The notes below the pieces were generated by a model. That model was not told where the DNA came from, searched no databases, and was given only the letters and a program-made list of their open reading frames with translations. Below are positions 17,434 to 25,592 of a DNA stretch of 46,519 nt, in pieces (the first letter of the stretch is position 1; the number at the start of each line of letters is the position of its first letter). This stretch comes from Terriglobia bacterium (lineage in GTDB: Bacteria > Acidobacteriota > Terriglobia > Acidiferrales > UBA7541). A program made the position numbers and the translations under genes. The stretch lies in assembly GCA_020073375.1 (NCBI GenBank), contig JAIQFG010000030.1:1-46519 (forward strand), read 5' to 3'.

Positions 17434-17858
17434 CGGAGAACGTCGTCGGGATCGTGATCGACGCTTCCGTGGCGCTCGCCTGGTGCTTTCCCGACAAGAC
17501 GAGCGACTACGCCGATGCCGTACTGGTGGCGCTGCGCGACAAAGAAATTCTGGTGCCTGCCATTTGGTCCGTGGAAATCACATATGCCCTGCGTGTTGGG
17601 GAACACCGTAAGCGCATCCGTCAGCCGGAGATTCGGCAATTTGTGGAGCTATTGAGGGGCTTGAGAATTGTGGAAGACCGTCAACCCTTTGCTGAAACCG
17701 TGAGCCATATTCTCCCCCTGGCGCGAGAACACAATCTTTCCGCTTACAACACAGCTTACCTGGACGTTTGCGTCCGTCATGCCGTCCCACTCGTAACCCT
17801 GGATACCGATTTACAGAAAGCTGCCCGAGCCGCAGGCATCGAAGTCCTCAAGGTATGA
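17430..17858 (+). CDS. PIN-domain toxin (VapC family) with altered active site
   Basis: 142-residue predicted ribonuclease toxin. PIN-domain acids are Asp11 (VIDASVAL), Glu49 (SVEITYAL) and Asp125 (VTLDTDL). The position that is normally Asp in the YDAAYL motif is Asn107 (SAYNTAYLDV, codon AAC). PIN nucleases usually need all four acids to hold Mg or Mn, so this copy may be weakened, inactive or metal-tuned. The TTG start at 17430 overlaps the antitoxin stop. It forms a toxin-antitoxin pair with the preceding gene. Confidence 0.85.
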   Translation: MTENVVGIVIDASVALAWCFPDKTSDYADAVLVALRDKEILVPAIWSVEITYALRVGEHRKRIRQPEIRQFVELLRGLRIVEDRQPFAETVSHILPLAREHNLSAYNTAYLDVCVRHAVPLVTLDTDLQKAARAAGIEVLKV

Positions 17859-17959
17859 GGATTCTCAAGCGGTAACTCTCCTTGACTCGAATTTGCATTT
17901 GCCCTATCGTCTCCCGAAGGCTCGATCGGAAACTCAAATTCGCAGATCGGAGGCGGGCA

Positions 17960-18475
17960 ATGCAACGTACAATTCTAGTTTCCATCTGTCTATTCCTGGC
18001 TGCTTCAGGGCTCGCGCAAACCAAGGTCCCGGAGAAAAAGGCGGCCCCGGCGATGGCCACGGTCGTTGCAATGGGTTCGGAAAAATGGGGAGACATTCCG
18101 GCGGCGGCTTTGGTCGGGACACCGTCGGTGGAAATGGGCGGAAAGTTGCAACTCGCCGTGGTCCAGGGAAATCCCATGGCCCCTGGGCAGCCGTACACGC
18201 TGCGCCTTTCCTGCACGGACGGCACAAAGATCGCCCCGCACTGGCACCCCACGACGGAAAACGTGACCGTCGTGAAGGGCACTTTCGCGATCGGCATGGG
18301 ATCCAAGTGGGATAACGCGGCATTGAAGGAATTGCCCGCAGGCGGGTTCGCTTCCGCTCCTGCTCGCATGCGCCATTTTGCGACGTGCAAAGGAGATTCG
18401 GTCGTCCAGGTTCATGGCCTGGGTCCTTTCGTGGTCAACTTTGTCGAAGCTGACAAACCAAAGTCGGGAAATTAG
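17960..18475 (+). CDS. Secreted cupin-domain protein
   Basis: 171 residues with a signal peptide (1-20, ending GLAQ) and one cupin barrel. Metal-binding residues appear in APHWHPTTENVTVVKG (His-x-His and Glu) and a later His in MRHFATCKG. GGAGG at 17949-17953 fixes the ATG at 17960; the frame upstream lacks a signal peptide. Similar periplasmic cupins are common in Acidobacteriota and have no assigned reaction. It may be cotranscribed with the next gene, whose own ribosome site starts 33 bases after its stop. Confidence 0.82.
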   Translation: MQRTILVSICLFLAASGLAQTKVPEKKAAPAMATVVAMGSEKWGDIPAAALVGTPSVEMGGKLQLAVVQGNPMAPGQPYTLRLSCTDGTKIAPHWHPTTENVTVVKGTFAIGMGSKWDNAALKELPAGGFASAPARMRHFATCKGDSVVQVHGLGPFVVNFVEADKPKSGN

Positions 18476-18519
18476 AGCAGTCTGCAATTCAAATCATCGA
18501 TCGAACCCGGAGGCAATCC

Positions 18520-18897
18520 GTGTCTGCACGCATCTGCCCGCACTGCAAGTCCGAACTAACCGCTGCAAATGTCGTGGCCTACACCAACGGCGTCGACTGC
18601 CCCAAGTGTGGCATGAGACTCGAAGTTGCTTCCGGCTCGCGAGAGGTTTCGACCGTGGCCGGACTGGTTGCCGGAGCGCTCGCCTGGCGCCTGGCGAGCG
18701 GCGCGACGAGCGACCTCGGCGAGGTGCTCCCAACGCTGTACGCTTTTCTGGCCTTTGGGATTGTTTCGCCGCTGGTCATGATGTGGACGGCAAACTTGCG
18801 CAACGCCCCCGCCCTCCCCGGTCCCGAGCCGGCTCACGCCGGCAGCGGGCATGGGGCCGGCGGCCATGATGGCGGAGACCACGGGCCGCATCACTGA
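18520..18897 (+). CDS. Zinc-ribbon membrane protein with His-rich tail
   Basis: 125 residues, no named family. An N-terminal zinc ribbon (CPHCKSE at 6-12 and CPKCGM near 27-32) precedes two hydrophobic segments (about 44-60 and 68-90). The C-terminal tail is Gly/His-rich (HAGSGHGAGGHDGGDHGPHH), a likely metal-binding or metal-sensing tail. It starts at GTG 18520 with GGAGG at 18509-18513. Its position after a cupin and the two metal-binding motifs suggest metal handling, which is inference. Confidence 0.75.
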   Translation: MSARICPHCKSELTAANVVAYTNGVDCPKCGMRLEVASGSREVSTVAGLVAGALAWRLASGATSDLGEVLPTLYAFLAFGIVSPLVMMWTANLRNAPALPGPEPAHAGSGHGAGGHDGGDHGPHH

Positions 18898-19053
18898 GGC
18901 TGGGTCCGTTTAGTTCACGCCGCGGTTCTTGGAGCTTTGGAATTTTGCCGACGGTACCATTTCCACCGGAGGCGGACGCTATAGTTGCCATCCTGCTAAC
19001 TCATGCATTTGCAACAGATACGACACTTTAGTACTAACCCGACTGACACCATC

Positions 19054-19065
19054 GTACTATTGCCC
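19054..19065 (+). promoter_or_regulatory. Possible -10 region, shared motif GTACTATTGCCC
   Basis: The 12-mer GTACTATTGCCC begins 42 bases before the ATG at 19096. The same 12-mer begins 42 bases before the kinase ATG at 42327. TACTAT could act as a -10 element; no matching -35 is visible. Confidence 0.35.
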
Positions 19066-19095
19066 GCAAGCAACCCTCACTGCGATACTCCTTTC

Positions 19096-19401
19096 ATGGC
19101 ACGGTATTCAGCTTTGCTCGGACGGAGGATTGAGGTGACCTATCGCGCGGGCGATATTATCCTGCCCGCGACCGGAAACCTGGCTGCCGACTCGGGCAAA
19201 TCCATCTTCCTGGAAGAAAGTTACAAGCAGAAGACCGGCGTGAAGACCTTCCGCTGGGAGATCCCCTATCCGTGCATCGTGCAGTTGAGTGAGTGCCCCG
19301 AAATTCCCCGGCCCACCGCTTCCTTGAACGAGCCGCGGGAACAAGGCGCGCAGCCCGCCCCAAGCGCTGCGACTCTGGAATTTAAGAAGAATCTCGCCTG
19401 A
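19096..19401 (+). CDS. Conserved-looking small protein, function unknown
   Basis: 101 residues beginning MARYSALLGRRIEVTYRAGDI. The region GNLAADSGKSIFLEESY and RWEIPYPCIVQLSE suggests a small beta-rich domain, and the last 30 residues are Pro/Ala-rich and probably disordered. I recall similar short proteins in Acidobacteriota but know no function. The frame is open upstream, but the residues there look non-coding, so ATG 19096 is chosen. No Shine-Dalgarno is seen. Confidence 0.65.
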   Translation: MARYSALLGRRIEVTYRAGDIILPATGNLAADSGKSIFLEESYKQKTGVKTFRWEIPYPCIVQLSECPEIPRPTASLNEPREQGAQPAPSAATLEFKKNLA

Positions 19402-19569
19402 TCGTTTTTCTCGTTTTCTTCTTCTCCACCTGCAAACCCGGAAGTGAAAATGTCCCCGTTCCTCAGCATCTTTTTCTAAAGAGATTTTCAGCCAGATTTC
19501 CCGCCAACTCCTGTAAACTTTGCGTCTTGCGATTTTTGCGGTGCTTATTTCCCCAAAAGGAGTTTGCGA

Positions 19570-20439
19570 ATGAAACCGTCTGTCGGACTGATTGGATTGG
19601 GCCTGATGGGCCGCCCCATGGCGACGAATCTGCTGAAGGCGGGACACGAGGTGACCGTGTGGAACCGCACGGCCTCGCGCGCCGATGAACTGGTATCGCA
19701 AGGAGCCAAGCGCGCCGCAACGCCACGCGCCCTAGCCGCCGCATCGGACGTGACGCTGACGATCGTAAGCGATCCGCCGGCGCTGGAGTCGGTCTTGTGG
19801 GGAGACGAGGGCGTGTTCTCGGGAATACGCAAGGGCAGCGCGCTGATCGAATCGAGCACGGTGAGCCCGGGCCTGGAAAAACGCGCCGCGGCCGCCGCAG
19901 CCGCGGTGGGCGCCGATTTTCTGGAAGCGCCCGTAACCGGCGGAACCTGGGGCGCGGAAAAGGGCGAACTCGTTTTTATGGTGGGCGGCGAAGAAGCCAC
20001 GCTGAAGCGCCTCGAGCCGGTGCTGGGCGTGATGGGCAAGCGCTGGTTCCACCTGGGTCCGGTCGGCGCGGGGCAGACCGTAAAACTCGCGATGAACCTG
20101 CTGCTGGACCTGGAAGTCGAGGCCCTGGCCGAAGCCCTGGCGCTGGTTACGCGCGCGGGCGTGGCCGGCGAGAAGCTCGTGGAAGTGATGCAGTCGAGCA
20201 TGGGCCGCTCCGGCGTCCTCGACATCAAAGCGCCCAACATGCTCAAGGGCGAATACAAACCGAGCTTTCCCCTGCGCCTGATGCACAAGGACGTTGGCCT
20301 GGCGCTCGACCTTGCCAATCAACTAGGCGTGCCGCTCCCCGCGGCAGCCGCCGCGCGCGAAGTTCTGAGCGCCGTCAAGGGAGCCGCAACCGAAGACGTG
20401 GATTTTTCCGCGTTAGCGAGTTTCTGGAAGAAAAAGTAG
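19570..20439 (+). CDS. NAD(P)-dependent beta-hydroxyacid dehydrogenase family protein
   Basis: 289-residue oxidoreductase of the 3-hydroxyisobutyrate dehydrogenase/GLYR1 group. Rossmann motif GLIGLGLMGRPMA (6-18), substrate-binding EAPVTGG (119-125), and catalytic Lys172 in GAGQTVKLAMN with Asn176. The cofactor loop VWNRT (Asn-Arg after the second strand) favours NADPH, as in GLYR enzymes, which often reduce succinic semialdehyde or glyoxylate. AAAGGAG 7 bases before ATG 19570 fixes the start. The TAG stop is part of a palindromic repeat. Substrate uncertain. Confidence 0.88.
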   Translation: MKPSVGLIGLGLMGRPMATNLLKAGHEVTVWNRTASRADELVSQGAKRAATPRALAAASDVTLTIVSDPPALESVLWGDEGVFSGIRKGSALIESSTVSPGLEKRAAAAAAAVGADFLEAPVTGGTWGAEKGELVFMVGGEEATLKRLEPVLGVMGKRWFHLGPVGAGQTVKLAMNLLLDLEVEALAEALALVTRAGVAGEKLVEVMQSSMGRSGVLDIKAPNMLKGEYKPSFPLRLMHKDVGLALDLANQLGVPLPAAAAAREVLSAVKGAATEDVDFSALASFWKKK

Positions 20440-20509
20440 GACGGGCTTCAGCCTGTCGCTTTTGATTTTGTGAATGCGCGGAACACCCGACAGGCTAAAC
20501 CTGTCTTAC
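20436..20509. repeat. Palindromic repeat pair between convergent genes
   Basis: GTAGGACGGGCTTCAGCCTGTC (20436-20457) and the inverted relative GACAGG-CTAAA-CCTGTC-TTAC (20489-20509) face each other. The first supplies the TAG stop of the plus-strand dehydrogenase (20437-20439). The second supplies the TAA stop of the minus-strand gene (20506-20508). The first copy matches the repeat at 17053. Confidence 0.8.
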
Positions 20510-21519
20510 GGATTCGCATCCGGCGGCAAGAAACACATCGGCAGATCCCGCGAAGTCCGCAGTCCCGCCGGCGCATCGAGAATCGCCGGAATGCAATTCA
20601 CCACCACGGACGCCGTGGCAATATCGCCATGCGTGCCACCCGGGATGGTGAGCGAGAGGTTGGGATTCCCGGTGATCTCCACCGTGTCAGCGGGCTCGGT
20701 CGCGCCCACAAACATCTGCAATTCCATGTAGATTTTTTCCTTGCTGCCCGCATACCCGTGCGCGATCTGGTGCACTCCGGCAACTTGCCCTGCGGCGACT
20801 TCCAGGTACGGCGTCTGCACGCGCTCCCGCGCGACCACCGGCTCGATCGTTTCCGTAATTTCATCCACGGCCAGACCCAGCGCGTCGGAAACCATGGCCA
20901 CCGATTCCGGGAGGCCGTGATGCTTGATCGCGCCCGCAGCCACTTGCGCGCGAAATTCTTCGACGCTCATTCCCGCGCCCACTTTTTTCTGCAACGGCAG
21001 GCGGCGCTTGGAGGCGTCCACGATGCGCACGGCGCGCGCGGACTCGATATTTTGCGATGCAGCGCTGAGCGTGATCAGCAGCTTATCCATCACGAAACCG
21101 GGATTGATCCCCGTCCCGATCAGCGCCACGCCCCACGTCTTGGCCTCGGCATCAAGCTTCGCCGCAAGCTCCGGATATTTTCGCCACGGATAAGAAAGCT
21201 CCTCGCATGTGGAGACCACGCAGGCCTCGGCCGCCAGGCACGCCATCAGTTGATCCATCACATTCGGCAGCAGCGTGGACGTCGAGTGGATCACCACATC
21301 GGCGGACTCGCCCAGCATTGACGCGGCGTCATTCGTGACCGGCACGCCCCAGGGCGCGTCGCTCGCACCGAGCAGGTCGCCCAGGTCCTGCCCCGCCTTG
21401 GCCGGATCGGAATCGATTGCGCCGATGATTTCGATGGACTGCTTTTCCCGCATCAGGCGCACGATCGCCGCGCCGATCGGGCCGACGCCGTACTGGATGG
21501 CACGAATTTTCTTTTTCAC
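20506..21519 (-). CDS. Dihydrodipicolinate reductase-like / 2,4-diaminopentanoate dehydrogenase-type protein
   Basis: 337-residue predicted NAD(P)-dependent oxidoreductase. The N-terminal Rossmann fold has QYGVGPIGAAIVRLM and IGAIDSDPAKAGQDLG, as in DapB. The middle has VVSTCEELSYPW and GTGINPGFVMD, typical of the diaminopentanoate-dehydrogenase-like branch. The frame extends to 21672, but the GTG at 21519 (protein VKKKIRAIQYGVG) has CGGAG 8 bases upstream and gives the family length. True lysine-pathway DapB is shorter, so a role in amino-acid catabolism is more likely. Its TAA stop lies inside a palindromic repeat. Confidence 0.82.
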   Translation of the reverse strand: MKKKIRAIQYGVGPIGAAIVRLMREKQSIEIIGAIDSDPAKAGQDLGDLLGASDAPWGVPVTNDAASMLGESADVVIHSTSTLLPNVMDQLMACLAAEACVVSTCEELSYPWRKYPELAAKLDAEAKTWGVALIGTGINPGFVMDKLLITLSAASQNIESARAVRIVDASKRRLPLQKKVGAGMSVEEFRAQVAAGAIKHHGLPESVAMVSDALGLAVDEITETIEPVVARERVQTPYLEVAAGQVAGVHQIAHGYAGSKEKIYMELQMFVGATEPADTVEITGNPNLSLTIPGGTHGDIATASVVVNCIPAILDAPAGLRTSRDLPMCFLPPDANP

Positions 21520-21697
21520 ATTGGACTCCGTCGCGGCGTGTTTACTGGAGATGCCGGCGTCTCGGGCGGCCACTTCCGCGATTGCCGATTTTGGAGCGAG
21601 TACGATAAAGCAATCGAGTGCCGCGTTCAACAGGATTCGGCGGGTATTGCGCCGCCGATATGCGCGCCGCAAAAGGAATCAACCGGCGGCTCGTATT

Positions 21698-21766
21698 TGT
21701 AGCGCCTGCCTTCAGGCGGGCGCGTTGGCGCCGGGCACACTTGCCCGCCTGAAGGCGGGCGCTACA
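21698..21766. repeat. Nested inverted repeat (BIME/REP-like)
   Basis: Two arms starting TGTAGCGC and ending GCGCTACA match over 24 bases with one mismatch. Each arm is itself a palindrome around CCTTCAGG or CCTGAAGG. The layout resembles bacterial REP pairs. A degenerate relative lies at 24561. Confidence 0.85.
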
Positions 21767-21847
21767 TTCCGGAACAACGGCGGCCCTTGTCCCTCTCGCA
21801 CGACGGGCAGATAATGTGCGGGGGCCAGGAGCCCGCCGGAGGTTTTC

Positions 21848-22138
21848 ATGGCAACGGCAAAACTGACGGAACAGGAAATCACCGCGGGATTGCGGACTCT
21901 GCACGGGTGGAGCGTGGCGGGCGGCAACCTGCACCGCGTGTTTGAATTTAAGGATTTTTCCGCGGCCTTCGGATTCATGACGCGCGTGGCCATCGCCGCC
22001 GAAAAAATGGATCACCACCCGGACTGGTCGAATTCCTGGAACAAAGTCACCGTGGATCTGTGCACGCACAGCGCCGGCGGGTTGACGAAAAACGACTTCG
22101 ATCTTGCGTCCGCGATGCAGAAAATCTTCGGCGGCTGA
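21848..22138 (+). CDS. 4a-hydroxytetrahydrobiopterin dehydratase (pterin carbinolamine dehydratase)
   Basis: 96 residues, full length for the family. It dehydrates pterin-4a-carbinolamine made by aromatic amino acid hydroxylases. The active-site signature EKMDHHPDW with the downstream SWNKVTVDLCTHSAGGLT is complete. GGAGG is 6 bases before the ATG. No hydroxylase gene is in this window, so its partner is unknown here; many bacteria carry this gene as a stand-alone moonlighting protein. Confidence 0.93.
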   Translation: MATAKLTEQEITAGLRTLHGWSVAGGNLHRVFEFKDFSAAFGFMTRVAIAAEKMDHHPDWSNSWNKVTVDLCTHSAGGLTKNDFDLASAMQKIFGG

Positions 22139-22266
22139 AAATGGCGCGGTGATTTCATCCCGGGCGGAGCCGCCTGCTGGCGCACCGGTATTCGCTGTCT
22201 GAAAACTGGGACTTGCGGTCACCCGCAGGGCAGTGGCCAATCTGCGGGCGGCTAATCTTCGTTCCC

Positions 22267-23556
22267 TTAACTTCGCTGATCCATTGAAACGTACGGGCGC
22301 AAATCGTGGCCCAGGAACACCTGCCGCGGCCGCGCAATTTTCTGTTCCGGATCGTTCAGCATTTCTTCCCACTGCGCGATCCACCCGCTGGTGCGCGGAA
22401 TCGCGAACAGGACCGGGAACATGGTCACCGGGAAGCCCATCGACTGGTAGATCAGGCCCGTATAAAAATCCACGTTGGGGTAGAGCTTGCGGGAAACGAA
22501 GTAATCGTCCTCGAGAGCGATGCGTTCGACTTCCAGGGCAATGTTCAGCAGCGGATTTTTTCCCATGATCTCGAAGACGCCGTCGGCGACGTGCTTGATG
22601 ATGCGCGCGCGCGGATCGTAATTCTTGTATACGCGGTGCCCGAATCCCATCAGTTTCACTTCGCCGGCCTTCACGCGCTTGATGTACGAGGGCACGTTGG
22701 CAAGCGAGCCGATTTCCAGCAACATGCGCAGCACTTCTTCGTTGGCGCCGCCGTGCAGCGGGCCATAGAGCGCGGCGGTTGCGGCGGCCGTCGCCGAGAA
22801 CGGATCGACGTGCGAGCTGCCGACGCAGCGCATGGCATTGGCCGAACAATTTTGCTCGTGGTCCGCGTGCAGTATGAACAGGATATCCAGGGCGCGCTCG
22901 AGCGTCGAGTTGGGCCGGTACTTCAGCTCGGAGGTCTTGAACAGCATGTTCAGAAAATTTCCGGGGTAGGTCAGTTCATTGTCCGGATACGCGAAGGGCA
23001 TGCCCAGGCTGTGGCGGTAGGAAAACGCGGCCAGCGTCGGCATCTTACCGATTAGCCGGTAGGTCTGCTTGCGGCGCGAGTCCTTGTTGAAGATGTCCTT
23101 GGCCTCAGGATAAAACGTGGAAAGCGCGGCGATGGCCGAGATCATCATACCCATCGGGTGCGCGTCGTAGTGGAAGCCGTCCAGAAATTTCTTCACCGAT
23201 TCATGGATGAACGTGTGGTGCGTGATGTTGTAGGTCCAATCTTCCAGTTGCGCGCGAGTTGGCAGCTCGCCGTGCAGAATCAGGTACGCGGTTTCCAGAT
23301 AGGTGCTCTTTTCGGCCAGTTCCTCGATCGAATAGCCGCGGTATCGCAGGATTCCTTTGTCGCCGTCGATATAGGTAATCTTGCTGTGACACAGCGCCGT
23401 GTTGCTGAAGGCCGGGTCATAACTCATCATCCCGAAATCGTCGGCCTTGACCTTGATCTGGCGCAGGTCGATGGCACGGATGGTGTCATCTTTAATGGGA
23501 AGTTCGTAGGACTTCCCCGTGCGGTTATCAGTGACAGATAAAGTATCCCGGCTCAT
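22267..23556 (-). CDS. gltA: Citrate synthase (type I)
   Basis: 429-residue TCA-cycle enzyme condensing acetyl-CoA with oxaloacetate. Residues equivalent to the E. coli catalytic triad are His268 (GPLHGGANE), His307 (GFGHRVYK) and Asp363 (NVDFYTG), at almost the same numbering as in E. coli. The N-terminal domain (LSVTDNRTGKSYELP) typical of the large hexameric NADH-sensitive type is present. GAAGGGAA precedes the ATG. It is monocistronic and convergent with the pterin dehydratase gene. Confidence 0.96.
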   Translation of the reverse strand: MSRDTLSVTDNRTGKSYELPIKDDTIRAIDLRQIKVKADDFGMMSYDPAFSNTALCHSKITYIDGDKGILRYRGYSIEELAEKSTYLETAYLILHGELPTRAQLEDWTYNITHHTFIHESVKKFLDGFHYDAHPMGMMISAIAALSTFYPEAKDIFNKDSRRKQTYRLIGKMPTLAAFSYRHSLGMPFAYPDNELTYPGNFLNMLFKTSELKYRPNSTLERALDILFILHADHEQNCSANAMRCVGSSHVDPFSATAAATAALYGPLHGGANEEVLRMLLEIGSLANVPSYIKRVKAGEVKLMGFGHRVYKNYDPRARIIKHVADGVFEIMGKNPLLNIALEVERIALEDDYFVSRKLYPNVDFYTGLIYQSMGFPVTMFPVLFAIPRTSGWIAQWEEMLNDPEQKIARPRQVFLGHDLRPYVSMDQRS

Positions 23557-23823
23557 GCGGGTGTTCCCTTCAGTGGCAACCTGCAGTTCAGGTTGGATTG
23601 GATTTATGAGTACGTCCGCGTCTGCACCCAGCGGGCGTATAGGAATTTACACCAAGTTTCGATTTTGCGGGAGAGGTATCGCGCCGATTTTAGGCATTTG
23701 TTCGCGCGGTTCCCGCGCATCCCGGCCGACCCCCCTCGGGAACAACCAACGGCTGCCTCCCATCATCTATACTAAATGGTGAAGGCGCGCTGGGACGCGA
23801 TCCTTGCGCAAAGGAGATAATCA

Positions 23824-24486
23824 TTGTCAAAACTCATATTCCGCATATTCCCGCTCTTCTTGCTCCTCTTCGTGGCCGGCGTCCACACAGCTAGCGCGCA
23901 ACAGCTTAGCGCTTATTTCGGCATCGGGAGCGCAACCGACGGGGCAACCACAAGCTCGGGGTGTTCGGCAAAACAAATCGACGATCCGTTCGACCCATCC
24001 GGCCCGCCGACTTCCTGCGTGCCTGCGCCCACGATGGGCGGGACTTTTGGCGTCTTTGGCGCCGATTTCATGCTCAACCCGCATCTGGGAGTCAACGGCG
24101 AGTATTCGTTCCGCTTTGCTCAAGCTGATTTTTTGCCAAGCGAAGGACTCAAAGTCCGCCCCGCATTTTACGATTTTAACGCCATATATCAGCCGATCTC
24201 CGGCGACAGTCGCATCGTCCCCGTGCTGGAAGGAGGAATTGGCGGCGCCAAATTATCGTTTTATGCGTCCCAGCAACTGGGTTCCCTGCTGAATCAGAGT
24301 CAATTCCTTTTCAGCACCAATCACTTTCAAGTCCACGGAGCGGTGGGCGTGAAATTGTACGTCCGGACGAGCATGTTCATTAAGCCTCAAGTGGATTTCC
24401 ACTACGTGCCCAATCTAAACCAGCAGTACGGCAGCAACTTCGTGCCGCAGTACACCATTTCGATTGGTTACACCTTCGGGAGGTAG
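23824..24486 (+). CDS. Outer-membrane beta-barrel protein
   Basis: 220 residues with a signal peptide (1-26, ending ASAQ) and alternating amphipathic strands. It ends YTISIGYTFGR, like small porin-type barrels. A Cys-Pro-rich segment with two Cys (SSGCSAKQ and PTSCVPA) lies near residues 46-65 and could form a surface-loop disulfide. AAGGAGA lies 7 bases before the TTG at 23824, which I take as the start because the signal peptide begins there. Function unknown beyond the fold. Confidence 0.8.
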   Translation: MSKLIFRIFPLFLLLFVAGVHTASAQQLSAYFGIGSATDGATTSSGCSAKQIDDPFDPSGPPTSCVPAPTMGGTFGVFGADFMLNPHLGVNGEYSFRFAQADFLPSEGLKVRPAFYDFNAIYQPISGDSRIVPVLEGGIGGAKLSFYASQQLGSLLNQSQFLFSTNHFQVHGAVGVKLYVRTSMFIKPQVDFHYVPNLNQQYGSNFVPQYTISIGYTFGR

Positions 24487-24560
24487 CGCAGGGGCAAACC
24501 GTCACGGATTACAGCCCCCGATCACGCACGTTCCTAACAAGCGCGAGCGAAGCGGGGGTA

Positions 24561-24586
24561 TGTAGCGCCGCCTTCAGACGGGCAGG
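24561..24586. repeat. Degenerate copy of the TGTAGCGCC repeat
   Basis: TGTAGCGCCGCCTTCAGACG followed by GGCAGG resembles the left arm of the repeat at 21698, with one base missing and one substitution. It lies between the barrel and pirin genes. Confidence 0.6.
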
Positions 24587-24693
24587 TGCGCGCGGCCCTC
24601 CCGCCCTTGCGTCTTTTCCCACCTTATTGCATCTAAAGTATTGCACGAAGAGATAACGAAGGGCGTAACCCGGCCCGTTCCGGAGGCACACCC

Positions 24694-25422
24694 ATGATCC
24701 AGACCATCCGCTCGAAAGACCGCTATCACCTTGATTCAGGATGGCTTAACACTTACTGGCATTTCTCATTCGATACCTACCATGATCCGGCCAATATGAA
24801 TTTCGGGCCCTTGCGTGTGTTCAATGACGACACGTTTGCCCCGGGCAGCGGTTTTCCCCTGCACGGACATCGCGAAATGGAAATCGTGACGTACCTGATC
24901 GACGGCGCGCTCGAGCATCACGACGATTTGGGCAACACCGGCATCATCCGCCCCGGTGAAATTCAGCGCATGAGCGCCGGAACCGGCGTGCGCCACTCCG
25001 AATTCAACCATTCCAAGAAGGATCCCGTACACCTGGTGCAGCTCTGGATTACGCCGGAGGTGAATCGCCTGGAGCCTTCGTGGGAGCAGAAAAGCTTTTC
25101 GCTCGCGGATCGCTCGGGCAAGCTGCTGCCGATCGCCGTGCCCGCAAGCACGAACGGAGGGAGCCCCGCGAGCGCCGTGCAAATTCATCAAGACGCTTCA
25201 ATCTACACTTCGTTGCTCGCGCCGGGACAGTCGGCCACGCACAAGCTCGCGCAGGGCCGCCGCGCCTACATTTTCGTGATCGGTGGAAATTTAGAGCTTA
25301 ACGGAATAGTGTTGGAGCCGGGAGATCAGGCGCGCGTGACCGGGGAGCAAGAATTGAAACTCTCCGCGGCGCCAGGCGCGGCCGCGGCTCCGGCGGATTT
25401 TCTGCTGCTCGATCTGCCGTAA
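24694..25422 (+). CDS. Pirin family protein (bicupin)
   Basis: 242 residues. The metal site is visible: His57 and His59 (FPLHGHREME), His101 and Glu103 (GVRHSEFNH). The second cupin (about 150-240) is the YhhW-type C-terminal domain with RAYIFVIGGNLELNG. Bacterial pirins of this kind include quercetin 2,3-dioxygenases, but the natural substrate is usually unknown. CGGAGG is placed 7 bases before the ATG. Confidence 0.9.
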   Translation: MIQTIRSKDRYHLDSGWLNTYWHFSFDTYHDPANMNFGPLRVFNDDTFAPGSGFPLHGHREMEIVTYLIDGALEHHDDLGNTGIIRPGEIQRMSAGTGVRHSEFNHSKKDPVHLVQLWITPEVNRLEPSWEQKSFSLADRSGKLLPIAVPASTNGGSPASAVQIHQDASIYTSLLAPGQSATHKLAQGRRAYIFVIGGNLELNGIVLEPGDQARVTGEQELKLSAAPGAAAAPADFLLLDLP

Positions 25423-25445
25423 ACGGAAATTCAAGTCCAAGCAAT

Positions 25446-25543
25446 ATCTCTCTGTGCCCTCTGTGTCCTCACTCCGTGACCTCTGTGTTAAAGCCTTTTC
25501 CGAAACCCCTTTAACACAGAGAACACCGGGGGCACAGAGAGAT
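25446..25543. repeat. Long nested inverted repeat between pirin gene and phoU
   Basis: Outer arms ATCTCTCTGTGCCC (25446-25459) and GGGCACAGAGAGAT (25530-25543). Inner arms CTCTGTGTTAAAG (25481-25493) and CTTTAACACAGAG (25509-25521). CTCTGTG recurs within the arms. It sits after two convergent genes, so it may fold at both transcript ends. Confidence 0.85.
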
Positions 25544-25592
25544 CATCTCAACACATTCGGCATGATGATTTGGAATTGGCCGCGCGGGTGAA

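Noticed and set aside
21542..22849. 435-codon minus-strand open frame
   Set aside because: It runs out of frame through the citrate synthase gene, the intergenic region, the antisense of the pterin dehydratase gene and the large repeat. It has no motif.
25446..25543. Inverted repeat as insertion-sequence ends
   Set aside because: Only about 70 bases between the outer arms, no transposase and no target duplication seen.
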